Source: Halorientalis litorea
Lineage (GTDB): Archaea; Halobacteriota; Halobacteria; Halobacteriales; Haloarculaceae
Reading direction: 5' to 3'
Assembly (NCBI RefSeq): GCF_023028225.1
Contig: NZ_CP095483.1
Coordinates: forward strand, 1-64,000
Length of the DNA: 64,000 bases
Numbering within the stretch: the stretch's first letter is position 1; the number at the start of each line of letters is the position of its first letter. The position numbers and the translations under genes were made by a program. The notes below the pieces were generated by a model. That model was not told the DNA's origin, ran no database searches, and was given only the letters and a program-made list of their open reading frames with translations. Positions 49,447 to 57,612 of the stretch are shown here, in pieces.

Positions 49447-49844
49447 TACCCATCGGGATGGGCGAAAATATACCCCAATCCAGAGGCGACAGCATCCAGC
49501 TCATGGCATTTTCGTGGAAGAAATGTCGTCCTTCGAGCCAATAAACACAGATCAACCCACTCGTCGATAATATCGGCAATCTTGACGTTGGTCCGCTCAG
49601 CAGACTCCAACAATCGGTTTTCATCGAAGCTGTTCCCAGCGTAGTATACGACAGTTGGCATCTCCTGTTGTTTTAGATAGTCACGGAAGTCTGCTAGTAG
49701 TGACCTTTCGTCATCAAGCGAAACCAGTTGTGTGAACTCATCGTCGCGATAGCTGTATAAACCGATCCAGAAGATGAGACTGATCGTCTCAATGCATACG
49801 GTTCTCAAACTCCTTCGTGATGGACAGTGATTCGCCTTCAGCAA
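49446..49844 (-). pseudogene. Truncated RNase H-like (YprB-type) nuclease fragment
   Basis: Frame contains IETISLIFWIGLYSYRDDEF, RDYLKQQEMPTVVYYAGNSFDENRLLESAE and WVDLCLLARRTTFLPRKCHE LDAVASGLGY, fitting the predicted DEDD exonuclease (YprB) fold with its Glu in IET and Asp in NSFDENR. The C-terminal part is cut by the IS6 right end at 49446. The N-terminus before residue 18 does not look native. Probably not functional. Confidence 0.55.
49775..49802. repeat. 28-bp direct repeat, left copy
   Basis: TGAGACTGATCGTCTCAATG followed by CATACGGT. It matches 50699-50726 at 26 of 28 positions. The two copies bracket the HTH/MazF module 924 bp apart. Confidence 0.65.
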
Positions 49845-49902
49845 TTTTCGTATCTTTCACACCTAACACTCTTCACAGCGGATGACGTACCTTCTTTCAA
49901 CC

Positions 49903-50274
49903 ATGTCCATCGACCGAGACACATTCAAGAACGCGAGCGAGGACGAGCTCGCGGATCTTTCGGTCCCTGACCAAGTCCTCGGATTTCTCGCCGCCAACGA
50001 GGATCGGGCGTTCAAGGCCCGCGAAATCGCCTCTCAGATTGGCACCGACGAGGGCGCGGTCAGCACTGCTCTCTCACGATTGAAGGATCGTGATCTCGTC
50101 GAACACAAGGCAACGTACTGGGCGATCACCGACGACACCGAGCGACTCGAAGGATACAGCGGCTACGAACGGGCGACTGCTCTGTTCAACGAGCAACTCG
50201 GCACAGAAGACAAGGAATCTTGGCGCGAACACGCGCCCAGCGAGTCACACCCGAGCGTTGAGGACGAACAGTGA
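49903..50274 (+). CDS. Winged-helix antitoxin-like protein paired with MazF
   Basis: 123 aa from ATG 49903. Winged-helix core: VPDQVLGFLAANEDRAFKAREIASQIGTDEGAVSTALSRLKDRDLVEHKATYWAI, then an acidic tail SGYERATALFNEQLGTEDKE. In TA modules the DNA-binding antitoxin precedes the toxin and represses the pair; here the stop overlaps the toxin's GTG by 4 bp (GTGA). MarR-like, not the usual AbrB or RHH antitoxin of MazF systems. A truncated copy lies at 38361-38560. Confidence 0.8.
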   Translation: MSIDRDTFKNASEDELADLSVPDQVLGFLAANEDRAFKAREIASQIGTDEGAVSTALSRLKDRDLVEHKATYWAITDDTERLEGYSGYERATALFNEQLGTEDKESWREHAPSESHPSVEDEQ

Positions 50275-50618
50275 CCAACGAGGAGACGCCGATTTTCGAA
50301 CGCGGTGACATCGTCTACGGCGATGACCCGTTCAAAGGTGATGAGGATGCTCGGCCTTGGCTCATTCTCTCGAACCACGAAGGTCGTCCGTTCCACGGCG
50401 AGCAGTATATCGCGGTAACACTAACGTCGAAGTCTTGGATGGATGGCCTCATCGCCATTCCTGGGGAGAGCTGGCTTCGTGGCGGTACGCCAGACGAGAG
50501 CCGGATCGTTCCATGGAGTGTGCAATCAATCGGCCACGAGGACATCGATTTCTGGCAGGGTCGTCTGACGGATGATATCGTCGATAACGCGACTACTGCT
50601 CTCGTCAAAGAATTATGA
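50271..50618 (+). CDS. MazF/PemK-family toxin
   Basis: 115 aa, GTG start at 50271 inside the antitoxin stop. PemK/MazF barrel: FERGDIVYGDDPFKGDEDARPWLILSNH, EQYIAVTLTSKSWMDGLIAIPGESW, then SRIVPWSVQSIGHEDIDFWQGRL. The Arg-Pro-Trp-Leu and Thr-Leu-Thr/Ser strands match the RNA-binding and catalytic face. Family members cleave mRNA at short sequences. The gene appears intact and is bracketed, with its antitoxin gene, by 28-bp repeats. Confidence 0.85.
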   Translation: MTNEETPIFERGDIVYGDDPFKGDEDARPWLILSNHEGRPFHGEQYIAVTLTSKSWMDGLIAIPGESWLRGGTPDESRIVPWSVQSIGHEDIDFWQGRLTDDIVDNATTALVKEL

Positions 50619-50698
50619 TAGCTACTTTCGAGTACTCACGTCTCTACGCGTTACACCTTCTTCTGAGCGAAGTCTCAGCTTCCACAGGCCGCAATAGT

Positions 50699-50726
50699 TG
50701 AGACTGATCGTCTCAGTGCATATGGT
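50699..50726. repeat. 28-bp direct repeat, right copy
   Basis: TGAGACTGATCGTCTCAGTG followed by CATATGGT. The plus-strand frame through it reads ETDRLSAYGTGTVHRYLENL, resembling the end of some helix-turn-helix protein, so the repeat may be a shared gene fragment and not a recombination site. Confidence 0.65.
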
Positions 50727-50772
50727 ACTGGCACGGTTCATCGATATCTAGAGAACCTCCTGCTTCGGCAGT

Positions 50773-51693
50773 TCATCCGCGAACCGAGAGGAAGAGCATT
50801 ATTACCCCCAACAACCCGAGTGTCGCGGCCGCATATGCAACGACAGGAAGGGCGTCGGCCCCGACAATGGCGAATACTCCCGTCGTCCCGAGGAAAAGAA
50901 CGCCGAGTCCCCCGAGAACGATTCGGACTGGTCGGTCTAATCCTCCGTCCGGGGCCCAGTCGGCCGTCCGGATCACGGTATCGAGAGTCGTCTTTGCTTC
51001 GGTAGCGGTGTCGTTCGGGACGACGAGTACGAGCGGTCGACCCCACCGTCCTCGGGGTCGATATCGGGGGATGAAGACGGTGTAATCGTCTACTTGTCGC
51101 TGGTAGACACACTTGAGCGGCGAGAGGTCGAACGTCCGCACCCGCCTGTCGCTTGTGTCCAGCCCCGCGTCATCAGCGTATTCCGCGGCTGCTGCACCGC
51201 GTACCTGCTGGAGGCTTGCCGTGTCCGGATCTATCCGACCGATCGTATACCGAAGGTCGACAGCCGTCTTGCAGATGATGAGTCTGATCAGATACACGAG
51301 CAGAAGTCCGGGCTGGATTCCCAACGACAAGAACAGGATACCACCACCGAGCAGGCTAACCGGTATGTAGCGAAGGCGAAACCACCCAATCGACGGCATC
51401 AGCTTCTGCACTTCGCGCTTGGAGCCGTACTCGACTGCGAGCAGAAGATACACCAACGAGGCAGGACCACCGATAAGTGCGAGAACGACCACGAGGATGG
51501 CAGGTCCGACGTTTTCTACGGCGAGTCCGTTCGCGAGGGTAACTGCGAGTAGCACCAACACAGCGAGCCCCATGATCAGGGGAACACCGGCAGCGAGATG
51601 CAATACCACGAGCCGAAATCGGTCGGTGGAGCGGTCCGGGAACGCCGTCCACGTAACGACCTGACCGCCAGTGTCAGTCTCGGTGGGCGTCAT
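50773..51693 (-). CDS. Hypothetical membrane protein (6-7 spans)
   Basis: 306 aa. Spans near 31-55 (LHLAAGVPLIMGLAVLVLLAVTLA), 62-88, 110-140 and two at the C-terminus (IVLGGLGVLFLGTTGVFAIV, ALPVVAYAAATLGLLGVIMLFL). Between them is a soluble domain of about 90 residues (RTFDLSPLKCVYQRQVDDYTVFIPRY and VVPNDTATEAKTTLDTVI) that resembles the PH-like insert of some haloarchaeal membrane proteins. First of a run of membrane genes reaching 57.4 kb. Function unknown. Confidence 0.65.
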   Translation of the reverse strand: MTPTETDTGGQVVTWTAFPDRSTDRFRLVVLHLAAGVPLIMGLAVLVLLAVTLANGLAVENVGPAILVVVLALIGGPASLVYLLLAVEYGSKREVQKLMPSIGWFRLRYIPVSLLGGGILFLSLGIQPGLLLVYLIRLIICKTAVDLRYTIGRIDPDTASLQQVRGAAAAEYADDAGLDTSDRRVRTFDLSPLKCVYQRQVDDYTVFIPRYRPRGRWGRPLVLVVPNDTATEAKTTLDTVIRTADWAPDGGLDRPVRIVLGGLGVLFLGTTGVFAIVGADALPVVAYAAATLGLLGVIMLFLSVRG

Positions 51694-51853
51694 TATCGGG
51701 GAATAGGGTATCGTATTCGCGTCTCGGGGTCGACAGTTCGAATCTCGCTACCTGATCGGTTCCGTCTGAGTTGACAGTGCGAATTCCAATCCGATCGGTG
51801 TTTCCGTTCCCGTTGAGACCGGTCCGGGTGATCGCAAATACGATAGGCAGCCC

Positions 51854-53242
51854 CTAGACTCGCCTGAGCGCCGCCCAGATCATGAGCACGACCGGCAGCA
51901 AAAAAATCGGTCCAACGCCGATGGCGAGTCCGATCAGCTGTGCGGTGTCGACTTTCGGGCTGAGGGCGAGACCAGCGGGAACAGCGAGAAAGAAGAGTGC
52001 GAGCAACAGGGCAGATGCGATGACGGCCGAATCACGCTCGGGGCGAGCGGGGTCCGCTACGGGGAGTTCGAGCCTCTCGATCGTTGCGTCGAGGTCGGCA
52101 ACCGGGCCAATTTGAGTGTCACGGTCGTCGGGATCGGTCCCGGATACCTCCAGCGTGCCGGTGTCGAGCAGTCGGTCCGGGATTGCGTTGCGGATCGAGA
52201 ACGTCGCCGAGTCCACCGGGGCAGTCCACTGGACGGCTCCGAGTGCCGTATCGTAGGCCACGAGTTGCTCCTCGTACCGGCGATACTCGATCGTCCCGTA
52301 CCGCAGGTAGTAGCTACCGATACGCACACTGGCGACGACGAGGACGAACACTAGCCCTAAGACGAGCCAGACCCAGCCACCGGTGAGTGCGGCGAACGCC
52401 AGCCCGATCAGGATAGCGAACGTGGACCGGTGAGCGAACCCGAACGCGATCATCGGGAGGCTGCCGAGCAGGACGGGTGCCGCGTCGACGGATACCCGTC
52501 CACGAACGGGTCCGTCCGGGGTGTCGATATCCGGACGTGGCTCGGCGTGGCTCCCGTCGAACGCCCCGTCGAGGACGGACGGCACTGGGAGGTCCGTGTG
52601 ATCAGTGACGATCCGATAGACCGAGGTCGTAGTCTTGACAACGACGATGCCGGTGAGGAGGACTAGCCCACCGGATCGGTCGCCGGCGCTCGCGAGCAGA
52701 CCCAACGTGAGAGTCACGAGGCCGAGCTGTAGGGGTTCACGCAGGATCTCTTGGGCGGAGACGTCGGCGTACTCCTGTCCGGCGAGGTAGTCGGACAGGA
52801 ACTCGTGGAGCTGTGTGATCACCAGTCCGACACCGCCGACGAGCAGGGACCGCGACGGGCGTATCACCGGCGTCGCCGCCAGCCAGTAGAGGACGCTCGC
52901 CGGGAGGACGGCGACGGTCCAGAACCCGAGTATCGACGCCGCGAACGGGACGTTCCGTGGATAAACCGCGGGTAGCCGGGAGACGGGACGCCAGCCACCA
53001 CGCTTCTCACGAAGCTCGTGAAGCGGCTCGATATCGGGAAGCCCCGGCGAGCCACGTTCGGCGAACAGTGCCTTCGCCGCAGCCAGCAACACCGTCACCA
53101 GTCCCTCGATCCAGTAGAGCACCAGCAGCGAGTAGACGTTCCAGCCGAGGGCTAGGACGCCGACCAGCGGAACGAGATTGGCGACGGCCGCAACGCTGCC
53201 CACGCGATGTCTTTGCCACTCCGTCGGTGGGTGGACACGCAT
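51854..53242 (-). CDS. DUF6498-family membrane protein
   Basis: 462 aa, about eight to ten spans. The DUF6498 part is N-terminal: VGVLALGWNVYSLLVLYWIEGLVTVLLAAAKALFAERG, then YPRNVPFAASILGFWTVAVLP. A second membrane module follows after residue 260, with a soluble stretch GTIEYRRYEEQLVAYDTALGAVQWTAPVDSATF that resembles a PH-like domain. A truncated N-terminal paralogue lies at 56962-57381. Function of DUF6498 is unknown; the conserved YWIEG motif suggests a functional membrane core. Confidence 0.75.
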   Translation of the reverse strand: MRVHPPTEWQRHRVGSVAAVANLVPLVGVLALGWNVYSLLVLYWIEGLVTVLLAAAKALFAERGSPGLPDIEPLHELREKRGGWRPVSRLPAVYPRNVPFAASILGFWTVAVLPASVLYWLAATPVIRPSRSLLVGGVGLVITQLHEFLSDYLAGQEYADVSAQEILREPLQLGLVTLTLGLLASAGDRSGGLVLLTGIVVVKTTTSVYRIVTDHTDLPVPSVLDGAFDGSHAEPRPDIDTPDGPVRGRVSVDAAPVLLGSLPMIAFGFAHRSTFAILIGLAFAALTGGWVWLVLGLVFVLVVASVRIGSYYLRYGTIEYRRYEEQLVAYDTALGAVQWTAPVDSATFSIRNAIPDRLLDTGTLEVSGTDPDDRDTQIGPVADLDATIERLELPVADPARPERDSAVIASALLLALFFLAVPAGLALSPKVDTAQLIGLAIGVGPIFLLPVVLMIWAALRRV

Positions 53243-53309
53243 ATATCAACCGAGTTGTGGACGCGAGGTCTTGCAGCGTTTCATACCGGCGTGGACGAAC
53301 GGCCGACGC

Positions 53310-53525
53310 TCATCGCCAGCGGCGGGCGAGTTCGTAGGCGAGGGTCACTGGAATAGTGATACTCAAGACCACGAACGTCACGTCGTCGACCGTCGGACTG
53401 GATCGAGTGAGCGCGGCGACGAACACGAGCGCGCCGACGGCGAGGACCCCGACGACGGTCGCAACGTAGTCCGGGCTCGTCCAGTCCGCTCGGGACGTAT
53501 CGGAGAGCACGTGCGATGGCACCAC
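53310..53525 (-). CDS. Small membrane protein (2 spans)
   Basis: 71 aa. Two spans YVATVVGVLAVGALVFVAAL and VTFVVLSITIPVTLAYELA separated by TRSSPTVDD, ending RRWR. Composition and the hairpin topology support a real gene. It lies 67 bp before the DUF6498 gene on the same strand and may be cotranscribed. No family recognised. Confidence 0.6.
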   Translation of the reverse strand: MVPSHVLSDTSRADWTSPDYVATVVGVLAVGALVFVAALTRSSPTVDDVTFVVLSITIPVTLAYELARRWR

Positions 53526-53543
53526 GGTGTCGTATCGAAGCGA

Positions 53544-54068
53544 TCATGAAGAATACTGGTTTCGGATCTCTCTCACGGCGACGGTCGTAGCTTCCTCCCC
53601 TACAGTTCCGTGGACACATGGACGACGAGTACGCAGTAGATAGTCTCCCGCGGCCGCGTCCGTGGCGTCGTCATCCGCTCGGTCCGCCGACGTGGTCGAG
53701 GACACGATCGAGCGGGCCACGATAGGCGAGCTTGCTCCCGGCCCCAGAGGCCCCACCCATACGCCGACACCGATACCGGCGGCGATGGGGTCCGGGAGTA
53801 TACCGGTCGTCGCCTCCCATAGGTGGCTCCCGACGACGCATCCCGCGACGAAGACGGCGGCAAACGTGAGATGGTGTGGGAGACGGCCCGCTTCGTGTGC
53901 GTGACCGAGGCTCACCACGACGAAACCGAGGAGGAGCCCCACCGCGACGAGCGCGAACGCCGTGGTCCGTACCCGACCGTCGGTAACGAGGCCCCCGATG
54001 ATGAGCACAGCGAGGGCGGCGACCGTGAGGCCGCGGCCGGCGGTCCGGAGCCATCCAAATCTGGCCAT
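53544..54068 (-). CDS. Hypothetical membrane protein (4 spans)
   Basis: 174 aa from ATG 54068 (MARFGWLRTAGRGLTVAALA); an upstream start at 54089 exists. Spans near 9-28, 36-56, 66-85 and 92-110, with conserved-looking HAHEAGRLPHHLTF between spans 2 and 3. The last 70 residues are polar and less protein-like (DRADDDATDAAAGDY), so the true 3' end may have been altered. No family recognised. Confidence 0.5.
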   Translation of the reverse strand: MARFGWLRTAGRGLTVAALAVLIIGGLVTDGRVRTTAFALVAVGLLLGFVVVSLGHAHEAGRLPHHLTFAAVFVAGCVVGSHLWEATTGILPDPIAAGIGVGVWVGPLGPGASSPIVARSIVSSTTSADRADDDATDAAAGDYLLRTRRPCVHGTVGEEATTVAVREIRNQYSS

Positions 54069-54281
54069 CCACCGAATCCGAGGTGTCAATGCAAAATTTC
54101 GTTACGGTTCATCACGCGGAACCACCTACGACCTCGAGACGTGACCGTCCGATCCGTCGGCGTGAGCGCACGGGAGCGATGACGCGTGAGATGTCCAGTA
54201 CCAGCAGCGAATCCCGACCGAGCCGTACGATGGCGAACCGCACCGCACAGGGTTTATGACGCGTCACACGAAGCCCAGGAC

Positions 54282-54650
54282 GTGCCCTCCATCCGCGATG
54301 TTCGACCCCGACTCCTCACGCCGGAGAATGCAGGTATCACCGTCGCCATTGTCCTCTCCGTCGTCGGCGCGTACGTGATCCAACTCCGCGTCAGTACGGG
54401 CGTCGCCGCGTTCTTTGGACTGATCGTCCTCGGCGTCTCGACGCCGACGACGCTCACGTCACACGGCCTGTTGGGGACACGGTTCGCCTCCGCGGTCGTC
54501 CGTACGGGCACCGCGTGCACCGCCACCTTCGTCATCTACGTCGGGTTGTTGATCGTCGTTTCCGGACGGGACGGGAGTCTCCTCGATGCTGCAGTGGCGT
54601 TTACCCTGACCGCACTCGCGGTCGAGGCTGCCGCTCGCGCACTGGATTGA
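54282..54650 (+). CDS. Small membrane protein (4 spans)
   Basis: 122 aa from GTG 54282 (read VPSIRDVRPRLLTPENAGI); upstream in-frame sequence from GTG 54186 is basic and atypical, and there is no ATG. Four spans: TVAIVLSVVGAYVIQLRVS, VAAFFGLIVLGVSTPTTL, ACTATFVIYVGLLIVVSG, AVAFTLTALAVEAAARAL. The start is uncertain. Same strand as the DUF3592 gene 64 bp on. Function unknown. Confidence 0.5.
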   Translation: MPSIRDVRPRLLTPENAGITVAIVLSVVGAYVIQLRVSTGVAAFFGLIVLGVSTPTTLTSHGLLGTRFASAVVRTGTACTATFVIYVGLLIVVSGRDGSLLDAAVAFTLTALAVEAAARALD

Positions 54651-54714
54651 GGATCGGATATGCGAGCGGCAGACATCACTCTCATACTGTTGGATTGCCA
54701 TATTCGCGACCGAA

Positions 54715-55698
54715 ATGAAACTCCCCGTGGGAATCACCACCCTCCACCTCTCACGAAAGAGCGCCTACCTGCTGGCCTTCGCGGTCGCCCTCGTCGGAGC
54801 CGGTGGATACAGCTACGTCCAGCAGGGACAGGCTGTCGACGACGCCGTCGCCGTCGAGGCGACGGTCGACAGCGCACAAGTGGAGCGGATAGATAGCCGG
54901 CGAAGCATCGATTACGAACCGGAGATCGAGTACACGTACGAGTATCAGGGCGAAACGTACACCAGCGAGCAGGTGTTCCCGGGGCCGACCATTCGAACCT
55001 ACTCGGATCGGTCGGAAGCTCAGTCCGTCGTTCGGTCGTACGAGCCGGGGACGACGGTCCAAGCGTACGTGCGGCCATCGGCTCCGAGTAACGCGTTCCT
55101 GATCAGGGAGCGGACCCCGTGGCCGACGCGAGCGCTCGCCGTTGGGAGCGTCCTGCTTGGCCTCGTCGTGCTCGCCGGCCTGGGGGAGAAACGTCCGGGC
55201 CGACACGAGCTCCGCCCGGAGCGCGAGGTGCGGTCGCCGCCGTCCCAAACGTGGGTCGAACGCAACGACGAAAGGCTCCGTCGGCTGTCGAAGTGGGTGC
55301 TCCTCGTCTGCTTCGTGGCGTTCTGGCTCTCGATGGTCGGGTTGGCGTTCGGCATCCTGAGCCTGGCTGAGGGGTCGGCACGATCGGTCGAGGCCGACCT
55401 CCTCGGACCGGTCGGCCTCCCGCTGCTCGCGGCGGCCGCCTTCTGGATCGGCATGATCCTCTCGTTGTGTCTGTACGGCGTCCAGTCGTTCAGTCGGTAC
55501 CGACGACTCCGGCGGCGGCTCCCCGAACCGCGGCCGCCGAGTCCGTTCAGACATCCGAGTCGGCTCGTCACGATACTCGGGACCGACGGCGACGAGTTAC
55601 CCGAGTACGGACGGCGCGTCCGGGTAACCGGCTGGGCGTTCCTGATCGCCATCGGGATGACCGCCGTCCTCGTACAACTCCTCTACACGGCGAGCTGA
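54715..55698 (+). CDS. DUF3592-domain membrane protein
   Basis: 327 aa. One N-terminal span (YLLAFAVALVGAGGYSYVQQG), then an extracytoplasmic beta-rich DUF3592 domain (VEATVDSAQVERIDSRRS, EIEYTYEYQGETYTSEQVFP, EPGTTVQAYVRPSAPSNAFL), then a span at about 136-156. The C-terminal half has three more spans (WVLLVCFVAFWLSMVGLAFG, GLPLLAAAAFWIGMILSLCLYG, GWAFLIAIGMTAVLVQLLY). The domain is widespread and of unknown function. ATG 54715 agrees with the start of the hydrophobic region. Confidence 0.75.
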   Translation: MKLPVGITTLHLSRKSAYLLAFAVALVGAGGYSYVQQGQAVDDAVAVEATVDSAQVERIDSRRSIDYEPEIEYTYEYQGETYTSEQVFPGPTIRTYSDRSEAQSVVRSYEPGTTVQAYVRPSAPSNAFLIRERTPWPTRALAVGSVLLGLVVLAGLGEKRPGRHELRPEREVRSPPSQTWVERNDERLRRLSKWVLLVCFVAFWLSMVGLAFGILSLAEGSARSVEADLLGPVGLPLLAAAAFWIGMILSLCLYGVQSFSRYRRLRRRLPEPRPPSPFRHPSRLVTILGTDGDELPEYGRRVRVTGWAFLIAIGMTAVLVQLLYTAS

Positions 55699-55773
55699 GA
55701 CGCATCTGGGCGGCCGTCTCCCGTGGATTCGAGCCGGATCGAACAGTCATCTGAACGGTGTGGCCGCGTCGAT

Positions 55774-56142
55774 TCAGGACGCCCTGTGAGCAGCGGTCGC
55801 CGACAGGAGCAGGAACGCGAGCAGCCCGAGTTGCCACACGACGACGCCGATCACCCCCGAGTTCGACAGCCCGGCGTATTCGCTGACCGCCAACGGCCCG
55901 ACGCTGACTCCGAATAGACCGACTGCATAGCCGAATTTATGCTCACGGTCGGTGAACTCGACGTGCGTCCCGAGAAGGGGGATGTCGAACGCGAGGTAGA
56001 AATAAGCCGCCCCGGTGTAGGTCGCTGCCGTGGCGAGCGCGGGGAACCAATCCGGAAGGAGGAACTGATAGACGACGGCACCACTCACCACTCCGAACAG
56101 TCCAGCGACGGGGAGTGCTACCTCGGGGGCCCGATCGGTCAT
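55774..56142 (-). CDS. Small membrane protein (4 spans)
   Basis: 122 aa from ATG 56142 (MTDRAPEVALPVAGLFGVVS). Four spans, with the soluble loop HVEFTDREHKFGYAVGLFG between the second and third. No family recognised. It reads toward the DUF3592 gene and ends 75 bp from it. Part of the uncharacterised membrane-gene run. Confidence 0.55.
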   Translation of the reverse strand: MTDRAPEVALPVAGLFGVVSGAVVYQFLLPDWFPALATAATYTGAAYFYLAFDIPLLGTHVEFTDREHKFGYAVGLFGVSVGPLAVSEYAGLSNSGVIGVVVWQLGLLAFLLLSATAAHRAS

Positions 56143-56182
56143 AGTACGAAGGTAGGCGGTTCGACACGTCGGCCGACTCCGT

Positions 56183-56392
56183 TCAGTACGGGTTCCATAC
56201 GTACACCACCCCTGCGTACCGGACACCACTTATCGCTCCAACAGAGAGTGCTTCGATACTAGCTCTCTCGGTGAGCAGAAACGCAGTCAGCGAAACGACG
56301 GCGAACCAGAGCGCCCCGTGAACCAGGGATTGCTGCTCCCGTGATAGCGTCTCCGACCAGTTGCCGACGGCGGTCCAGTCGTCAGCCATCAT
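56183..56392 (-). CDS. Small membrane protein (2 spans)
   Basis: 69 aa, MMADDWTAVGNWSETLSREQ then spans SLVHGALWFAVVSLTAFLL and ALSVGAISGVRYAGVVYVW. Acidic N-terminus and hairpin topology are protein-like. Same strand as the 55774-56142 gene, 40 bp upstream of its start, so the two may be one transcript. Function unknown. Confidence 0.45.
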   Translation of the reverse strand: MMADDWTAVGNWSETLSREQQSLVHGALWFAVVSLTAFLLTERASIEALSVGAISGVRYAGVVYVWNPY

Positions 56393-56961
56393 CAGTCAGG
56401 ACCGCCCCCGCTTTATCGACCACGTCGCTGACGTACTGGGTACCCTGTCTCGCGGACCAGTGGCGACGACTGCGACAGCAGTCCGTGTCTCCGCGCCGCT
56501 CGAACGGGCGGGGTCCTCGCCAGCGGTGACCATATTCGAACGTCCGGCTGACAGTGAATAAATGTGAGTTCCCGTTTCCACGCGAGAAACCGGCGCCGAA
56601 CCGGGACGGGATGCACCGCTGCGGTTCGGTCGATCGGACGCTGCCGCGTTTCGGGGAGGGAAATACGGCCCCTGTACTTATTCTATATCGTCGATTTGGA
56701 ACCGTTTGTGCGAGACGTGCATACGTCACCGGTAGCGTCCGTCACCCTCGGCTGGCTGTACAGTATCGCAGCATCGCTTCGTGTCCCGGTCACAGGGTTG
56801 GCAACCCCCTTCACGGACGACGCGTCTCTCGGTGCGCATTCGAGTACCGATACTGCCACGCGCTCGTGCGTTCGACCGACACTGCGCGTTACGCTCGACC
56901 GACACGTCGCCCACCAACGCGGAGCTGTACGCGACGTCGAGCGTCCCGAATCACGGAATCC
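56393..56961. other. Gene-free stretch
   Basis: 569 bp without a convincing reading frame; the long frame through it is arginine-rich and not haloarchaeal in character. No repeats seen. Confidence 0.45.
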
Positions 56962-57381
56962 ATGCATCTGATCGGGGATCGCAGGATACTCTTCGGGTCG
57001 GTTTGCGTCGAAACCGTCGCCGCAGTACTCGTCTTCCTGTACGGGCACCTCTCGCTGCTAGCCGTCGCCGTCCTGTACTGGATCGATCTTCTCTTTCTGA
57101 CGCTTCGGGTAACGGCACAACAGTTGTTCTCGCGGCCCGTGACTGACCGTCGTTCGACCCTATTTCAGCGCCCGTTCCGGCTGCTAGCCCACAAGCGCGG
57201 ATCGATCACCGTTAGTGACCGCCTTCCGGGGATTTACCTGCGAAATGTTCCGGCGGTCTGGGGAGCGGCGTTCGTACTCGTCTTTTCGGCGAGCACGACG
57301 GCGTACGTTGCGGCCGTCGATGTTCCCGGGGAACTGTGGCGTTCTCCGGTCGCACCGGTTTCAACGTCAAATTTGGTATAG
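56962..57381 (+). pseudogene. Truncated DUF6498 gene (N-terminal part only)
   Basis: ATG 56962, 139 aa. VAAVLVFLYGHLSLLAVAVLYWIDLLFLTLRVTAQQLF and GIYLRNVPAVWGAAFVLVFS align with YWIEGLVTVLLAAAKALF and YPRNVPFAASILGFW of the 462-aa DUF6498 protein at 51854-53242. After ELWRSPVAPV the frame ends in STSNLV at AT-rich DNA, leaving about two thirds of the gene missing. The break lies 230 bp before a tyrosine recombinase gene, suggesting that integration or deletion at this site cut it. Confidence 0.7.
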
Positions 57382-57612
57382 CGAAATAAGATTTACAAAA
57401 GACGAAAACACTAAAATACTGCTGTAGCGCGTCTCTACCCGGGGATAACGGTTCGAAACACTTATTGAGGGTGTTCCTGATTATTCTGGTAATCACGACC
57501 ACTTTCAAGTACCACGCCGCCGTCGGTGAAGGACGAATGCTGCAATCGCCTCACGCCGCCTCTCCCGGGGGAGAGCCGTCGAAACCGCACTCGCAGGAGT
57601 ACGGAGAGTCGC

